Source of the DNA: Oscillospiraceae bacterium
Lineage (GTDB): Bacteria > Bacillota > Clostridia > Oscillospirales > Oscillospiraceae
Direction of reading: 5' to 3'
NCBI GenBank assembly: GCA_902765595.1
Contig: CACXAQ010000016.1
Coordinates: forward strand, 1 to 64,000
Length of the DNA: 64,000 bases
A model generated the notes under the pieces. It did not search any database. It was not told the origin of the DNA and saw only the letters and a list, made by a program, of their open reading frames with translations. The position numbers and the translations under genes are program-made. This document shows, piece after piece, positions 33,287 to 43,052 of this stretch (its first letter is position 1; the number at the start of each line of letters is the position of its first letter).

Positions 33287-34624
33287 ATGAACGAAGAACT
33301 CAATAAAAATGAGCATGAAATTACCGAGCAGGAGATTTCTTCCGAAAACAAGCCGCGTCAGGAATCGGAACAGCGGCCCGTTCCGTTGAAGAAGAACGGC
33401 AGCGTCAACAATCCTGTGGACCGTCTGCTGATCGACCGATCCGGCGAAGAATCCTCCAACTATACGGGAGATGAGGAATCCGAGCGGGACTATCGCCCGA
33501 TCCGACAGAGCCACGAATATCGTTCCGGCTGTCTCGGCGGTGTGATGTATATGGTTTTTATCCTGTGCGTCAGTGTGATCCTGGCCTGCCTCGGCTGGAT
33601 GGCCGCGAGCGATATGCTGGCGCTGAATAAGCCCGCGTTCAGCGCAACGGTGTCTCTGCCTCTCTCCATCTTTGAGACTGAGACTGTCACGACCTATGAC
33701 GAGAATGGTAATCCGAATGGAACAGAAAACGTTTCGAGAGCGGATATCGAGTACGTGGCAGACACTCTGAAAGACGCGGGCCTTATCGAGTATAAATGGC
33801 TCTTTACGTCCTTCTGCAAGCTATCTCACGCGGATCTCAAGGTCAGCCCGGGGGAATACGAGCTGCGCTCCAGCTACGATTATCGTGCTCTGATCCAGCA
33901 CATGACTCCCTACTCCAGCGGTGCGCTGACCGTCAAGGTCACGTTCCCCGAGGGTTATAACATGCGTCAGATGTTCCAGCTGATGGAGGAAAAGGGCGTC
34001 AGTGATTATGATGATCTGATGGAGGCGGCCGCTGACTATAAGTTCAACTACAGCTTCTTGGAGAACCTTGAGGCCGGCAGCGCTGAGCGTCTGGAAGGGT
34101 ATCTCTTCCCGGACACCTATGAATTCTATGTGAATATGCAGGCTTCCAGCGCCATCAACAAACTCCTGGAGACCTTCTATTACAGCTATGACTCCGAGAT
34201 GCAGATGGAGCAGGAGAACAGCGGCTTTGACATCCAGCAGATCGTCACGATCGCATCTATGATCGAGAAGGAAGCCGCCAATGATGAAGAGCGTCCGCTG
34301 ATCGCCTCCGTCATTTATAACCGACTCCAGGCAGGCATGCCTCTCGGTATCGATGCCACCATCCTCTATATTCACCCGGAGCACGAGGGCGCGCCCACCA
34401 AAGAAATGCTGGAAGAGGACAGTCCCTACAATACCCGTAATCGTGTGGGCCTTCCTCCCACGCCGATCTGCAATCCCGGCAAGCAATCCCTGAAAGCGGC
34501 GCTGCTTCCCAGCCAGACAAATTACTATTACTACGCCCTGGATGTCGAAACGGGCACTCACCGCTTCTTCACCAATATCTATGAATTTGACACCTTTGTG
34601 GCGACTCAGGACTATGGCACCTAA
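33287..34624 (+). CDS. mltG: endolytic murein transglycosylase MltG
   Basis: Cleaves nascent glycan strands at the membrane and sets their length. The 445-residue protein has a charged, low-complexity cytoplasmic N-terminus of about 80 residues, one membrane helix (about 86-106), a LysM-like region and the catalytic YceG core. The core contains the ASMIEKEAANDEERPLIASVIYNRL region with the catalytic Glu, IDATILY, YNTRNRVGLPPTPICNPG and a terminal FHRF-like HRFFTN segment. An AAAGGAGGG ribosome site is present. Its end overlaps the U32 peptidase gene by 11 bases. Confidence 0.93.
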   Translation: MNEELNKNEHEITEQEISSENKPRQESEQRPVPLKKNGSVNNPVDRLLIDRSGEESSNYTGDEESERDYRPIRQSHEYRSGCLGGVMYMVFILCVSVILACLGWMAASDMLALNKPAFSATVSLPLSIFETETVTTYDENGNPNGTENVSRADIEYVADTLKDAGLIEYKWLFTSFCKLSHADLKVSPGEYELRSSYDYRALIQHMTPYSSGALTVKVTFPEGYNMRQMFQLMEEKGVSDYDDLMEAAADYKFNYSFLENLEAGSAERLEGYLFPDTYEFYVNMQASSAINKLLETFYYSYDSEMQMEQENSGFDIQQIVTIASMIEKEAANDEERPLIASVIYNRLQAGMPLGIDATILYIHPEHEGAPTKEMLEEDSPYNTRNRVGLPPTPICNPGKQSLKAALLPSQTNYYYYALDVETGTHRFFTNIYEFDTFVATQDYGT

Positions 34625-35825
34625 ACCGGAACTGCTTGCTCCCGCCGGAGACCGGGAGCGCCTGATGATGGCCCTTCATTACGGGGCAAATGCGGTCTAC
34701 CTCGCGGGACGGCAGTACGGGATGCGCGCGTCCGCGGCATATTTCAGCGACGAAGACCTGCGTTGGGCGGTTCAATACGCCCACGCCAGGTCCGCCAAGG
34801 TGTATGTCACATGCAATACGCTCCCCCTGGAGGACGAGCTTTCGTCTCTCCCCGCATATCTCGAGTTCCTTCAGGATGCCGGGGCTGATGCGCTGATTAT
34901 CGCGGATCTTGGCGTCATGGAGCTTGCCAAGCGTTATGCGCCAAAGGTCTCCCGGCATGTCAGCACCCAATTTGGCGTTATCAACAGCGCTGCGGCCAAC
35001 GCTCTTTTTGACCTTGGGGCGGATACGGTCGTTTTGGCTCGTGAGACACGGCTGGAGGATATCCGAAAAATCCGCGCCAACACACCCCCCGAGCTTCGGC
35101 TGGAGGCTTTTGTCCACGGTGCCATGTGCGTATCCTTCTCCGGCCGCTGCCTGCTCTCCAACTATCTGACCGGACGGGATGCCAATCGCGGGCAATGTGC
35201 CCAACCCTGCCGCTGGAAATACCATCTGGTGGAGGAGACTCGTCCGGGAGAGTTTTATGAGATCACGGAGGACGGCGGGACCTATATTCTGAATTCCCGG
35301 GATATGCGGATGATCGAGTACATCCCCGAACTGATGGAGGCGGGCATCTCCAGCTTCAAGATCGAGGGCCGCATGAAATCCGCCTATTATACGGGCGTGA
35401 TCACGAACGCCTATCGTCACGCCGTTGACGCTGCGATCGAAAGGTCGCCGCTGGATCCCGTTTGGATCGAGGAGACGGAGCGCTGCAGCCATCGGCCCTA
35501 TACCACCGGGTTTTACTTCGGCGAGCCGGGACAGCATTATGCCGAGGCCAGCTACTTTGCAACAGCGGACATTGCTGCCGTCGTGCAAAGCAGTGACGAG
35601 CAGGGGAACGCCCTCTTGACCCAGCGAAACAAGCTGCAGCCGGGTGATGCTTTGGAGCTGCTGCTTCCCGATCGAAGACCGATATGCTTCACGGCGGGTG
35701 AGCTTTCGGATGAAGAGGGGGAACGAATTCCCGACACGCGCAGAGCGATGATGCCCTTTCGGATGAAGCTTCCCGTCCAGGCGCCGCCTCTTTCTATTGT
35801 GAGAAAACTGCGGGAAAACGCTTGA
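34614..35825 (+). CDS. U32 family peptidase-like protein
   Basis: A 403-residue protein of the U32 (collagenase-like) family; related proteins TrhP and RlhA take part in tRNA/23S rRNA hydroxylation, while others are annotated as proteases. It starts LLAPAGDRERL and holds the family signature EAFVHGAMCVSFSGRCLLS and RGQCAQPCRW, with conserved cysteines that may carry a metal or cluster. The start is ATG 34614, inside the mltG end; longer upstream starts are in mltG. An O-methyltransferase gene that often precedes this pair in Clostridia is not present. Confidence 0.88.
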   Translation: MAPKPELLAPAGDRERLMMALHYGANAVYLAGRQYGMRASAAYFSDEDLRWAVQYAHARSAKVYVTCNTLPLEDELSSLPAYLEFLQDAGADALIIADLGVMELAKRYAPKVSRHVSTQFGVINSAAANALFDLGADTVVLARETRLEDIRKIRANTPPELRLEAFVHGAMCVSFSGRCLLSNYLTGRDANRGQCAQPCRWKYHLVEETRPGEFYEITEDGGTYILNSRDMRMIEYIPELMEAGISSFKIEGRMKSAYYTGVITNAYRHAVDAAIERSPLDPVWIEETERCSHRPYTTGFYFGEPGQHYAEASYFATADIAAVVQSSDEQGNALLTQRNKLQPGDALELLLPDRRPICFTAGELSDEEGERIPDTRRAMMPFRMKLPVQAPPLSIVRKLRENA

Positions 35826-35849
35826 CAAAAACAGGCAATGTGATAAACT
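35822..35849 (+). promoter_or_regulatory. sigma-A-type promoter of the alanine T-box unit
   Basis: A consensus TTGACA (35822-35827), overlapping the U32 stop codon, and TAAACT (35844-35849) with a TGA extension are 16 bases apart. Confidence 0.7.
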
Positions 35850-35856
35850 GAACCCA

Positions 35857-36080
35857 ATCATTTTGGCGATGACGAAACGAGCCGGAGACGAGCGCTTCAG
35901 AGAGGGACCGGGTGGTGAAAGGTCCTGCGTTTCCAACCGGCAGCCACTTCCGAGCCTCCCCGGAAAACCGGGGCGTCTGCCCGCGTTAAGGGCGCAGGAG
36001 ATATCGCGAGAGCGATAATCAGGGTGGTACCGCGAATCGACCTTCGCCCCTGTTTCAGGGGCGGAGGTTTATCTTTTTTG
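35857..36080 (+). promoter_or_regulatory. T-box leader with a probable alanine (GCC) specifier
   Basis: It shows the stem I apical CAGAGAGGGACC...GGUGGUGAAAGGUCC pattern. The specifier GCC at 35943-35945 is followed by the usual A and then CUUCCGAGCC. The antiterminator AGGGTGGTACCGCG is at 36021-36034, and the terminator stem around CGCCCCTG/CAGGGGCG is followed by TTTATCTTTTTT. The specifier was placed by analogy with ACUCCUGAGCC-type leaders and agrees with alaS downstream. The tyrosine leader's AGTA/GAA signature is not obvious here. Confidence 0.85.
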
Positions 36081-36089
36081 GAGGACATA

Positions 36090-38726
36090 ATGGAAAAATA
36101 CGGACTGAATCAACTGCGCGAAATGTTCCTCAGCTTCTTTGAGACCAAAGGACATCTTCGTCTCCCCAGCTTTTCTCTGATCCCGCAGGGCGACGCCAGC
36201 CTTCTGCTCATCAACTCCGGCATGGCGCCCATGAAACCCTATTTCAAAGGGGAAAAAGAGCCGCCGCGCAAGCGTGTGTGCACCTGTCAGAAGTGCATCC
36301 GCACAGGCGATATCGAAAACATCGGCAAGACTGCCCGCCACGGCACTTATTTTGAGATGCTGGGCAATTTCTCCTTCGGCGATTATTTCAAGCGGGAAGC
36401 CATCCACTGGAGCTGGGAATTCCTTACCAGCCCCGATTGGGTCGGTCTTGATCCGAATCGCCTGTATCCCTCTGTTTATGTGGACGATGACGAGGCTTTC
36501 GAGATCTGGAACAAAGAGATCGGCATCGCTCCGGAACGGATCTTCCGCTTTGGCAAGGAGGACAACTTCTGGGAGCACGGCGCCGGCCCCTGCGGTCCCT
36601 GCTCGGAGATCTACTATGATCGCGGCGAGAAATACGGCTGCGGCAAGCCCGGCTGCACCGTAGGCTGCGACTGCGACCGATATATCGAGGTCTGGAATAA
36701 CGTCTTCTCTCAGTTCGATAATGACGGCGAGGGACATTACACCGAACTTAAGCAGAAAAACATCGACACCGGCATGGGTCTGGAGCGTCTGGCCGTCGTG
36801 TGCCAGGACGTGGACTCGCTCTTTGACGTGGACACGGTCATGAACATTACCCACAAGGTCAGCGAGCTCACCGGCGCCTACTACGGCAAAACCCACAAAA
36901 TGGACGTCTCTCTGCGCGTGATCACCGACCACATCCGCTCCGCCACCTTCATGATCTGCGACGGTGTCCTGCCCTCCAACGAAGGCCGGGGCTACGTACT
37001 GCGCCGCCTTCTCCGCCGCGCCGCCCGTCATGGTAAGCTCCTGGGCGTGAATGAACCTTTCCTCTATCAGGTCATTGACACGGTGGTCCATGAAAACGAG
37101 TGCCAGTATCCCGAACTTCGGGAAAAGCAGGCCTATATCACCCGTGTGGTGAAGACCGAGGAAGAGAACTTTGCCAAGACCATTGACGCCGGCATGAAGA
37201 TCTTTACGGAGCTTCTGGCCGAACACAAGGCAAAAGGGGAGAACACCTTCTCCGGCGCAGACGCTTTCAAGCTCTACGACACCTATGGCTTCCCCATCGA
37301 TCTGACCATTGAGATGTGCGCCGATGAAGGTATGACCGTGGACGAGAACGGCTTCAAGCAGTACATGCAGGAGCAGCGGACCCGCGCCCGTGAGGCCCGT
37401 GCCGCGCTGGGTGATCTGGGCTGGGCCGGCATTTCCTTCGGAAAAGAGATCCCGGAGACGGTGTTTGACGGATACGATCACGAGAGCGTTGAGGCCAAGG
37501 TACTGGCCATTGTGGCAGTCGGCGAAATGCGAGAGGAGATCCCCGCCGGGACGGAGGCCATCGTGGTTCTTGACCGCACGGTCCTGTACGCCGAAATGGG
37601 CGGCCAGGTGGCCGATCACGGCTGCCTGTGCGCGGAGGGAATGGAATTTCAGATCAGCGACGTGCAGAAGAACAAGGGCGGCAAGATCATGCACACCGGA
37701 AAACTCGTAAGCGGTGTTCTGAAGCTGGGCGATACGGTCAGGGCTTCCTATGACAAGGAGCGCCGTGCCGCCATTGGACGCGCTCACAGCGCGACCCACC
37801 TGCTGCAGAAGGCGCTGCGGGACGTGTTGGGCGAGCATGTGCATCAGGCGGGCTCTCTGGTGGAGCCGGACTTCCTCCGCTTTGACTTTACCCATTTCTC
37901 CGCCGTTACGCCGGACGAGCTTCGGCAGGTCGAAGACGCGGTCAATGCGGCGATCCTGCGCGGGTTCGAGATCAACGTGCGCGAAATGTCCATCGAGGAC
38001 GCCCGCAAGACCGGGGCCACGGCACTCTTCGGCGAAAAGTACGGCGATGTTGTCCGCGTGGTCAACATGGGCGACTACAGCATCGAGCTTTGCGGTGGGA
38101 CGCATCTGAATAACACTGCCAAGGCTGGCGGCTTCCACATCAGCTCCGAGGGTTCCGTTGCTTCCGGCGTACGCCGGATCGAAGCCACAACGGGCTTTAG
38201 GACGCTGGAGACCCTTCGGCAGGATATGGAAGCCATCAGCTCGGTTGCGGCGCTGTTTAAGGCCAATCCCGCGGATCTGCTCAGCAAAGTGGAGCAGCAG
38301 GCCAACGAACTGAAGGAAGCCCGCAGGATCATCCAGCAGTATAAAGACAAGGAGTCCGCCGGCGGCGCCGATACGCTGCTTAAGTCCGCAAAGAACGTGG
38401 GCGGGCTGCACGTGGTCACCTGCAACCAGGCCGACTGCGACGCGGCAGGGCTAAGAAAGATCGGCGACGCGCTGCGGGATAAGGACGGCTCCGTTGTGGC
38501 CGTGATCGCGGCGGTCAACGGCGAAAAGATCACCTTCCAGTGTGTCTGCGGTAAGGACGCTGTGGCGAAGGGGATCCGCGCCGGGGACATCATCAAGCAA
38601 ATCACCGCCATTGCCGGCGGCAAGGGCGGCGGCAAGCCCGATTCCGCCATGGGCGGCGGCAACGATCTGAGCAAGCTTCAGGAAGCACTCTCCGCTGTGG
38701 AAGGATTTGTCAGCGAAAAGATCTGA
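36090..38726 (+). CDS. alaS: alanyl-tRNA synthetase
   Basis: A class II synthetase charging tRNA-Ala. It has 878 residues with FFETKGHLRLPSFSLIP near residue 15 and NSGMAPMKPYF (motif 1/2 region). The editing domain has HSATHLLQKALRDVLG and CGGTHLNNTAKAG, whose His and Cys residues bind zinc, and a C-terminal DHHA1-like domain ends in KGGGKPDSAMGGG. TTGGAGGA precedes the ATG; an in-frame extension into the T-box is not coding. It is controlled by the T-box leader; a HIT protein gene follows 12 bases later. Confidence 0.97.
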   Translation: MEKYGLNQLREMFLSFFETKGHLRLPSFSLIPQGDASLLLINSGMAPMKPYFKGEKEPPRKRVCTCQKCIRTGDIENIGKTARHGTYFEMLGNFSFGDYFKREAIHWSWEFLTSPDWVGLDPNRLYPSVYVDDDEAFEIWNKEIGIAPERIFRFGKEDNFWEHGAGPCGPCSEIYYDRGEKYGCGKPGCTVGCDCDRYIEVWNNVFSQFDNDGEGHYTELKQKNIDTGMGLERLAVVCQDVDSLFDVDTVMNITHKVSELTGAYYGKTHKMDVSLRVITDHIRSATFMICDGVLPSNEGRGYVLRRLLRRAARHGKLLGVNEPFLYQVIDTVVHENECQYPELREKQAYITRVVKTEEENFAKTIDAGMKIFTELLAEHKAKGENTFSGADAFKLYDTYGFPIDLTIEMCADEGMTVDENGFKQYMQEQRTRAREARAALGDLGWAGISFGKEIPETVFDGYDHESVEAKVLAIVAVGEMREEIPAGTEAIVVLDRTVLYAEMGGQVADHGCLCAEGMEFQISDVQKNKGGKIMHTGKLVSGVLKLGDTVRASYDKERRAAIGRAHSATHLLQKALRDVLGEHVHQAGSLVEPDFLRFDFTHFSAVTPDELRQVEDAVNAAILRGFEINVREMSIEDARKTGATALFGEKYGDVVRVVNMGDYSIELCGGTHLNNTAKAGGFHISSEGSVASGVRRIEATTGFRTLETLRQDMEAISSVAALFKANPADLLSKVEQQANELKEARRIIQQYKDKESAGGADTLLKSAKNVGGLHVVTCNQADCDAAGLRKIGDALRDKDGSVVAVIAAVNGEKITFQCVCGKDAVAKGIRAGDIIKQITAIAGGKGGGKPDSAMGGGNDLSKLQEALSAVEGFVSEKI

Positions 38727-38738
38727 GGAGGAATCAAC

Positions 38739-39083
38739 ATGGATCAGGATTGTCTGTTTTGCAGGATCATCAACGGGGAGATCCCCAGCGATAAGGTTTA
38801 TGAGGACGAGAACGTCTTTGCGTTTCGCGACATCAATCCCCAGGCGCCCGTTCATATCCTTGTCGTGCCCAAAAAGCACATCTGCTGCGCCCGCGGGATC
38901 AATGAAAACAATTCTCACGATGTAGCCAAGTGCTGGGAAGCCATTGCCAAGATCGCAAAGGCCGAGGGACTGATGAACGGCTTTCGTGTCATCAACAACT
39001 GCGGGGAAGACGGCGGTCAGACCGTCATGCACCTGCACTTCCACCTGATCGGCGGCGTAAAGCTTTCGGAAAAGATCCTTTGA
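38739..39083 (+). CDS. hinT: histidine triad (HIT) nucleotide-binding protein
   Basis: A 114-residue HIT-family hydrolase; HinT-type enzymes cleave purine phosphoramidates, including aminoacyl-adenylates from tRNA synthetases. This fits its position after alaS and inside the same T-box unit. It begins with CLFCRIINGEIPSDKVYED (a Cys-x2-Cys zinc variant), and the catalytic triad reads VMHLHFHLIGG. TGAGGAGGAA precedes the ATG. A terminator follows. Confidence 0.94.
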   Translation: MDQDCLFCRIINGEIPSDKVYEDENVFAFRDINPQAPVHILVVPKKHICCARGINENNSHDVAKCWEAIAKIAKAEGLMNGFRVINNCGEDGGQTVMHLHFHLIGGVKLSEKIL

Positions 39084-39093
39084 TCGAACGATA

Positions 39094-39126
39094 CCGCAGA
39101 GGGCATATGCTCTCTGCGGTTTTATA
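39094..39126 (+). terminator. terminator after the HIT gene
   Basis: A 9-bp stem (ACCGCAGAG/CTCTGCGGT) with an inner GCATATGC palindrome is followed by TTTTAT. Confidence 0.75.
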
Positions 39127-39141
39127 AAAGAGGTGAACGGC

Positions 39142-41415
39142 ATGCGCAAGCTTGCTATCACTGCGTTTGCTTTTTCCCTTGCGGTATTCTGTGCGCACTA
39201 CTTGCTTCCGCTCTCTGCGCTCCTGTGGCTCGCAGCGGCTTTGGCGCTGCTCGGAGCCCTGCTGCTCACGAGAAAACAGAAGTGGCTGCTGGGTCTGATC
39301 CTGGCAGCCTTCGGACTTGCGGCAGGCTTCCTCTGCTACTTTGTTCATGCGCAGGGAACGATCCTGAAAGCCGTGAACCTGGACGGTGAGACCTGTGAGA
39401 TCCGGGGAAGGCTTCTCGGGTATGTGCAAAACTACGATGGCTACAGCCGTGTGGAGCTGTCCCTGGAAGGGGATGGGCTGCCCCACCTGAACGCCCTTCT
39501 GTACGCCGACTCAGACGCATTTGCGGATGCGAAACCGGGGGACAGAATCACCTGCACCGCAAAGCTTCGCCGGGCGGATCAGCGATATGGGGAGAACTAC
39601 GATCGTTACCTCTCCCGAGATGTTTATTTGATCGCAAATGCCAGGACGGATCTTGAGATCTGTCCCGTCAGCGTGGATTTGCGGACGCTTCCTGTCGTGG
39701 TCAGTCATCTTCTCGCGGAGCGGGTGGATCTGCTGTTTCCGGAAGACACAGCCCCTTTTATGAAGTCCTTGATGCTGGGAGACCGCAGCGATTTTTATCA
39801 GGACGAAGGCCTCTATCTCGCCATGAGCCGGAGCGGCTTCATGCATATCGTCGCCGTCTCCGGAATGCACGTGGCATTTCTTGTTGGTTTGATCCAGCTG
39901 CTGCTCGGAAGGACCAGGCGCAGCTCGATTCTGTGTCTGATCCTGGTATGGTTCTTTGTGCTTGTCGCAGGTTCGTCGCCTTCTGCTGTACGCGCGGCGG
40001 TCATGCAGAGCTTTTTGCTCACGGCGCCCTTGTTTCAAAGGGAGAACGACCCGGTCACTTCCTTGTCGGCGGCGCTGGCCTTGATCCTGGTATTCAATCC
40101 TTTCGCCTGCGCAAGCGTCAGTCTGCAGCTCTCGTTTGCGGCCATGGCAGGCTTCCTGTGCTTTGCCGAGCCGCTTACGGCTTCGATCAGCGGTCTTTTT
40201 TCCGAAGCCTGGGCTGAACGGCTGCGGGCCCCCATTGCAACTGCCGCAAGCTCCCTCGCGGTTATGGTGTTTACTGTTCCCTTGTCTGTATTGCACTTTG
40301 GATCGATTTCGATCCTATCGCCCCTCACCAATATCCTGGGACTCTGGGCCGTGTCGTTCTGCTTTTGCGGCGGGTATTTGAGTTGCTTGCTGGGAGTCGT
40401 GCTTCTTCCTCTTGGGAAGCTCGCCGCCTGGCTGACAGCATGGCTTGTGCGTTATCTTGTCCTGATCGCACATGGCGTCTCGTCGATTTCCTTTGCAACC
40501 ATCTACGTGAAGGGCGCGCTTCCCGTTATCTGGGTCATTCTGGTCTATCTTCTGGCTGCCTGCGCAGCTTTCAGCAAACTCGGTACGGTCAAAAAGATCA
40601 TCCTTCCTCTTGCCTTGTCCTGCCTGAGCCTTGCCTTGATGCTTGGCGCCACCAGGCAGAATTACCGCTCCGGTTTAGGTGTCATCAGCGTGATCGACGT
40701 TGGACAGGGCCAGTGTATCGCGGTCATGTCCGGAGACAGGACCGTGGTGATCGACTGCGGTGGGATCTATTCCAGCAAGAACGCGGGGGAGCAGGCGGGT
40801 TCCTATTTGTTGGCCTGCGGGAGAGATCATGTGGACGTGCTGATCCTGACTCATCTGCACGCGGACCATTGTAACGGTGTCTCCATGCTCCTGGAAATGC
40901 TGCCGGTGGAGCAGCTGATCATGCCGCGCGATGTCCCGGATGACGACGGGCTGCGGGACACAATTGTGGCCTCTGCGGAAAAGCACGGAACCACGATCGT
41001 ATATTTATCGGAAGATTCTGAACTGAACTGCGGCGAGATCCATGGGGAGCTGTATGCTCCCGGTGAGCAGGGAAATGCAAACGAACGCTGTTTGATGGCC
41101 TGCGTATCACTGGGAGATTACGATATGCTGGTGACCGGAGACTCCTCGAAAAGCCAGGAGCAGGAGCTCCTGGAACGGCACCCTCTTTCGGACCTGGAGC
41201 TGCTGATCGTGGGGCATCACGGTTCTCGCTACGCAAGCTCCGGGGAACTCCTGGGGACCATCGGAGCAGATACTGCGGTGATCAGCGTGGGATACAACAC
41301 CTACGGGCATCCGACTTATGAAACACTTGAACGTCTGCGCGCTTACGGGTATAATATCTACAGAACGGACCTGAACGGCACGGTGGAAATCCGCCTGAGG
41401 AACAAAGATGGCTAA
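39142..41415 (+). CDS. comEC: ComEC/Rec2 DNA-uptake channel protein
   Basis: The putative channel for single-stranded DNA entry in transformation. The 757-residue protein has N-terminal helices, an OB-like extracytoplasmic domain (about 60-150), a competence domain with a MHIVAVSGMHVAFL segment near residue 236 and AGSSPSAVRAAVMQ. A C-terminal metallo-beta-lactamase domain (about 515-757) contains LTHLHADHCNG. ATG 39142 fits AGAGG better than GTG 39133. All domains seem intact. holA overlaps its end by eight bases, a common Firmicute arrangement. Confidence 0.93.
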   Translation: MRKLAITAFAFSLAVFCAHYLLPLSALLWLAAALALLGALLLTRKQKWLLGLILAAFGLAAGFLCYFVHAQGTILKAVNLDGETCEIRGRLLGYVQNYDGYSRVELSLEGDGLPHLNALLYADSDAFADAKPGDRITCTAKLRRADQRYGENYDRYLSRDVYLIANARTDLEICPVSVDLRTLPVVVSHLLAERVDLLFPEDTAPFMKSLMLGDRSDFYQDEGLYLAMSRSGFMHIVAVSGMHVAFLVGLIQLLLGRTRRSSILCLILVWFFVLVAGSSPSAVRAAVMQSFLLTAPLFQRENDPVTSLSAALALILVFNPFACASVSLQLSFAAMAGFLCFAEPLTASISGLFSEAWAERLRAPIATAASSLAVMVFTVPLSVLHFGSISILSPLTNILGLWAVSFCFCGGYLSCLLGVVLLPLGKLAAWLTAWLVRYLVLIAHGVSSISFATIYVKGALPVIWVILVYLLAACAAFSKLGTVKKIILPLALSCLSLALMLGATRQNYRSGLGVISVIDVGQGQCIAVMSGDRTVVIDCGGIYSSKNAGEQAGSYLLACGRDHVDVLILTHLHADHCNGVSMLLEMLPVEQLIMPRDVPDDDGLRDTIVASAEKHGTTIVYLSEDSELNCGEIHGELYAPGEQGNANERCLMACVSLGDYDMLVTGDSSKSQEQELLERHPLSDLELLIVGHHGSRYASSGELLGTIGADTAVISVGYNTYGHPTYETLERLRAYGYNIYRTDLNGTVEIRLRNKDG

Positions 41416-42454
41416 GAAAAGCGAAGAAAAACTGAATTATCCCCTTGAGCTGCAGAAGCTGAAAGAAAACGGACCCCAGCGCCTGTATCTGCTCTGGGGC
41501 CCGGAAGACTATTTGAGAGAGTCCTATCTGGATACGCTGAAGAAGCTCTGCCTGCCGGAAGGGGAGGACAGCTTCAGCTTCAAACGGATAAATGGGCCGG
41601 AGCTGGACCCCATCGAGCTGCGTCAGGCGGTCGATGCTATGCCTTTCCTCACGGATAAAAGCTTTGTTGAGCTGCACGGTGTCGATTTGAACCATCTAAA
41701 AGACGCTGACGCCGTTCAGGATGTCCTCTCAGACATACCGGATTTCTGCACAGTAGCATTTGTCCAGGAACAGGACTTTGAGCCTGACGGACGATTGAAG
41801 CTCCTGAAAGCAATCCGCGCTGCCTGCGTCGAGCTCAAGTTTACCTCTCAGAACCAAAGCATGCTGACAAAATGGATCGCACGCCGCTTTGCCGCTTTGG
41901 GGAAGGGGATCGAAATGGAGGCGGCGCAGAGGCTGATCTTCGTCAGCGGGGATCTGATGAACCGGCTGATCCCGGAGATCGAAAAAGTGGCTGCCTATGC
42001 CAAAGGGGACAAGGTAACGGTCTCTGACGTGGAAGCTGTTGCCAACCACATCCCGGAAGCGGTCATTTTCGACATGACGGATCTGATCTCCCAAAAGAAG
42101 ATCAACAACGCCTTCGCTGTGCTGACGGAATTGCTCTCCGACCGGAACAATGAGCCGATCCCCATGCTTGCCATGCTGGGGATGCAGATGCGCAGACTTT
42201 ATGCCGCAAGGCTGGCGCTCGACCAGAATCTGGGGATCAAATATCTGATGGACAGCTGCGGGATCAAATACGACTATCAGGCCAATAAACTCCTGCAGGC
42301 TGCGAGAGGTTATACGATGCCCCAGCTCAAACGGGCTGTGGAGCTTTGCGCGGAGACGGACTATCGCATGAAAAGCAGCGGACAGGACAGCAAAGACCTG
42401 TTCGTTGAGACCGTTTTGCGGATCGCCGCGGGAGATTCGGATGCGCAGCGTTAA
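41408..42454 (+). CDS. holA: DNA polymerase III subunit delta
   Basis: The clamp-loader subunit that opens the beta sliding clamp. It has 348 residues of the HolA fold: an N-terminal LYLLWGPEDYLRESYL region, a middle AAA+-like domain and a C-terminal collar with KRAVELCAETDYRMKSSG. The eight-base overlap with comEC and the overlap with rnmV indicate one transcript. Note that dnaX lies elsewhere in the window, at 50 kb. Confidence 0.92.
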   Translation: MAKKSEEKLNYPLELQKLKENGPQRLYLLWGPEDYLRESYLDTLKKLCLPEGEDSFSFKRINGPELDPIELRQAVDAMPFLTDKSFVELHGVDLNHLKDADAVQDVLSDIPDFCTVAFVQEQDFEPDGRLKLLKAIRAACVELKFTSQNQSMLTKWIARRFAALGKGIEMEAAQRLIFVSGDLMNRLIPEIEKVAAYAKGDKVTVSDVEAVANHIPEAVIFDMTDLISQKKINNAFAVLTELLSDRNNEPIPMLAMLGMQMRRLYAARLALDQNLGIKYLMDSCGIKYDYQANKLLQAARGYTMPQLKRAVELCAETDYRMKSSGQDSKDLFVETVLRIAAGDSDAQR

Positions 42455-43052
42455 AGAGGTCATCGTCGTGGAAGGGCGATATGACAAGAATACGCTGAGT
42501 CAGGTGGTGGACGCAGTGATCCTGGAGACCTCCGGCTTTGGTATTTTCAACGACCGGGAAAAGCGCAAGCTGTTTCTGAAGCTGGCGGAGAAGCGGGGAT
42601 TGATCGTACTGACCGACTCGGACGGAGCCGGCTTCCTGATCCGGAATTACATCCGCTCCTGCGTGCCGTCTCAGTGGGTGAAGCACGCGTATATCCCGGA
42701 CATTTACGGGAAGGAGCGCCGGAAAAAGGAAGCTTCCAAAGAGGGCAAGCTGGGCGTCGAGGGGATGAACCCCCAGGTCCTGCTTGATGCGTTGGAAAGG
42801 GCAGGAGCGCATTTTCTTGACGAGTCCGAGCGTACCGGCTGCGGACCATCCATCACGAAAGCCGATCTTTACGCCAAAGGGCTGAGCGGCAGGGCTGACA
42901 GCAAAGCGGCCCGTGCATTGCTGCTGAAAAAGCTGGACCTGCCGGAACGCCTGACTTCGGATGGCCTGCTGGATGTGCTGAATGCGCTGATGAGCAGGGA
43001 AGCGTTTTTCTCGATGTCTCTTACAGATCTTCCAGACAGACCGGAACAATAG
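42441..43052 (+). CDS. rnmV: ribonuclease M5
   Basis: A Toprim endonuclease that matures 5S rRNA, acting with ribosomal protein L18 in Bacillus. It has 203 residues; the Toprim motifs VVEGRYDKNTL (catalytic Glu, near residue 9) and LTDSDGAGFLIRNYI (DxD) are intact. ATG 42441 overlaps the holA end by 14 bases with GGGAG upstream. The ksgA (rsmA) gene that usually follows rnmV is absent. The 3' end overlaps a convergent small gene by 32 bases. Confidence 0.9.
   Translation: MRSVKEVIVVEGRYDKNTLSQVVDAVILETSGFGIFNDREKRKLFLKLAEKRGLIVLTDSDGAGFLIRNYIRSCVPSQWVKHAYIPDIYGKERRKKEASKEGKLGVEGMNPQVLLDALERAGAHFLDESERTGCGPSITKADLYAKGLSGRADSKAARALLLKKLDLPERLTSDGLLDVLNALMSREAFFSMSLTDLPDRPEQ

Noticed and set aside
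36069-38411. 780-codon minus-strand open frame opposite alaS
   Set aside because: No recognisable protein features and fully overlapped by alaS, whose motifs are diagnostic; an antisense artefact.
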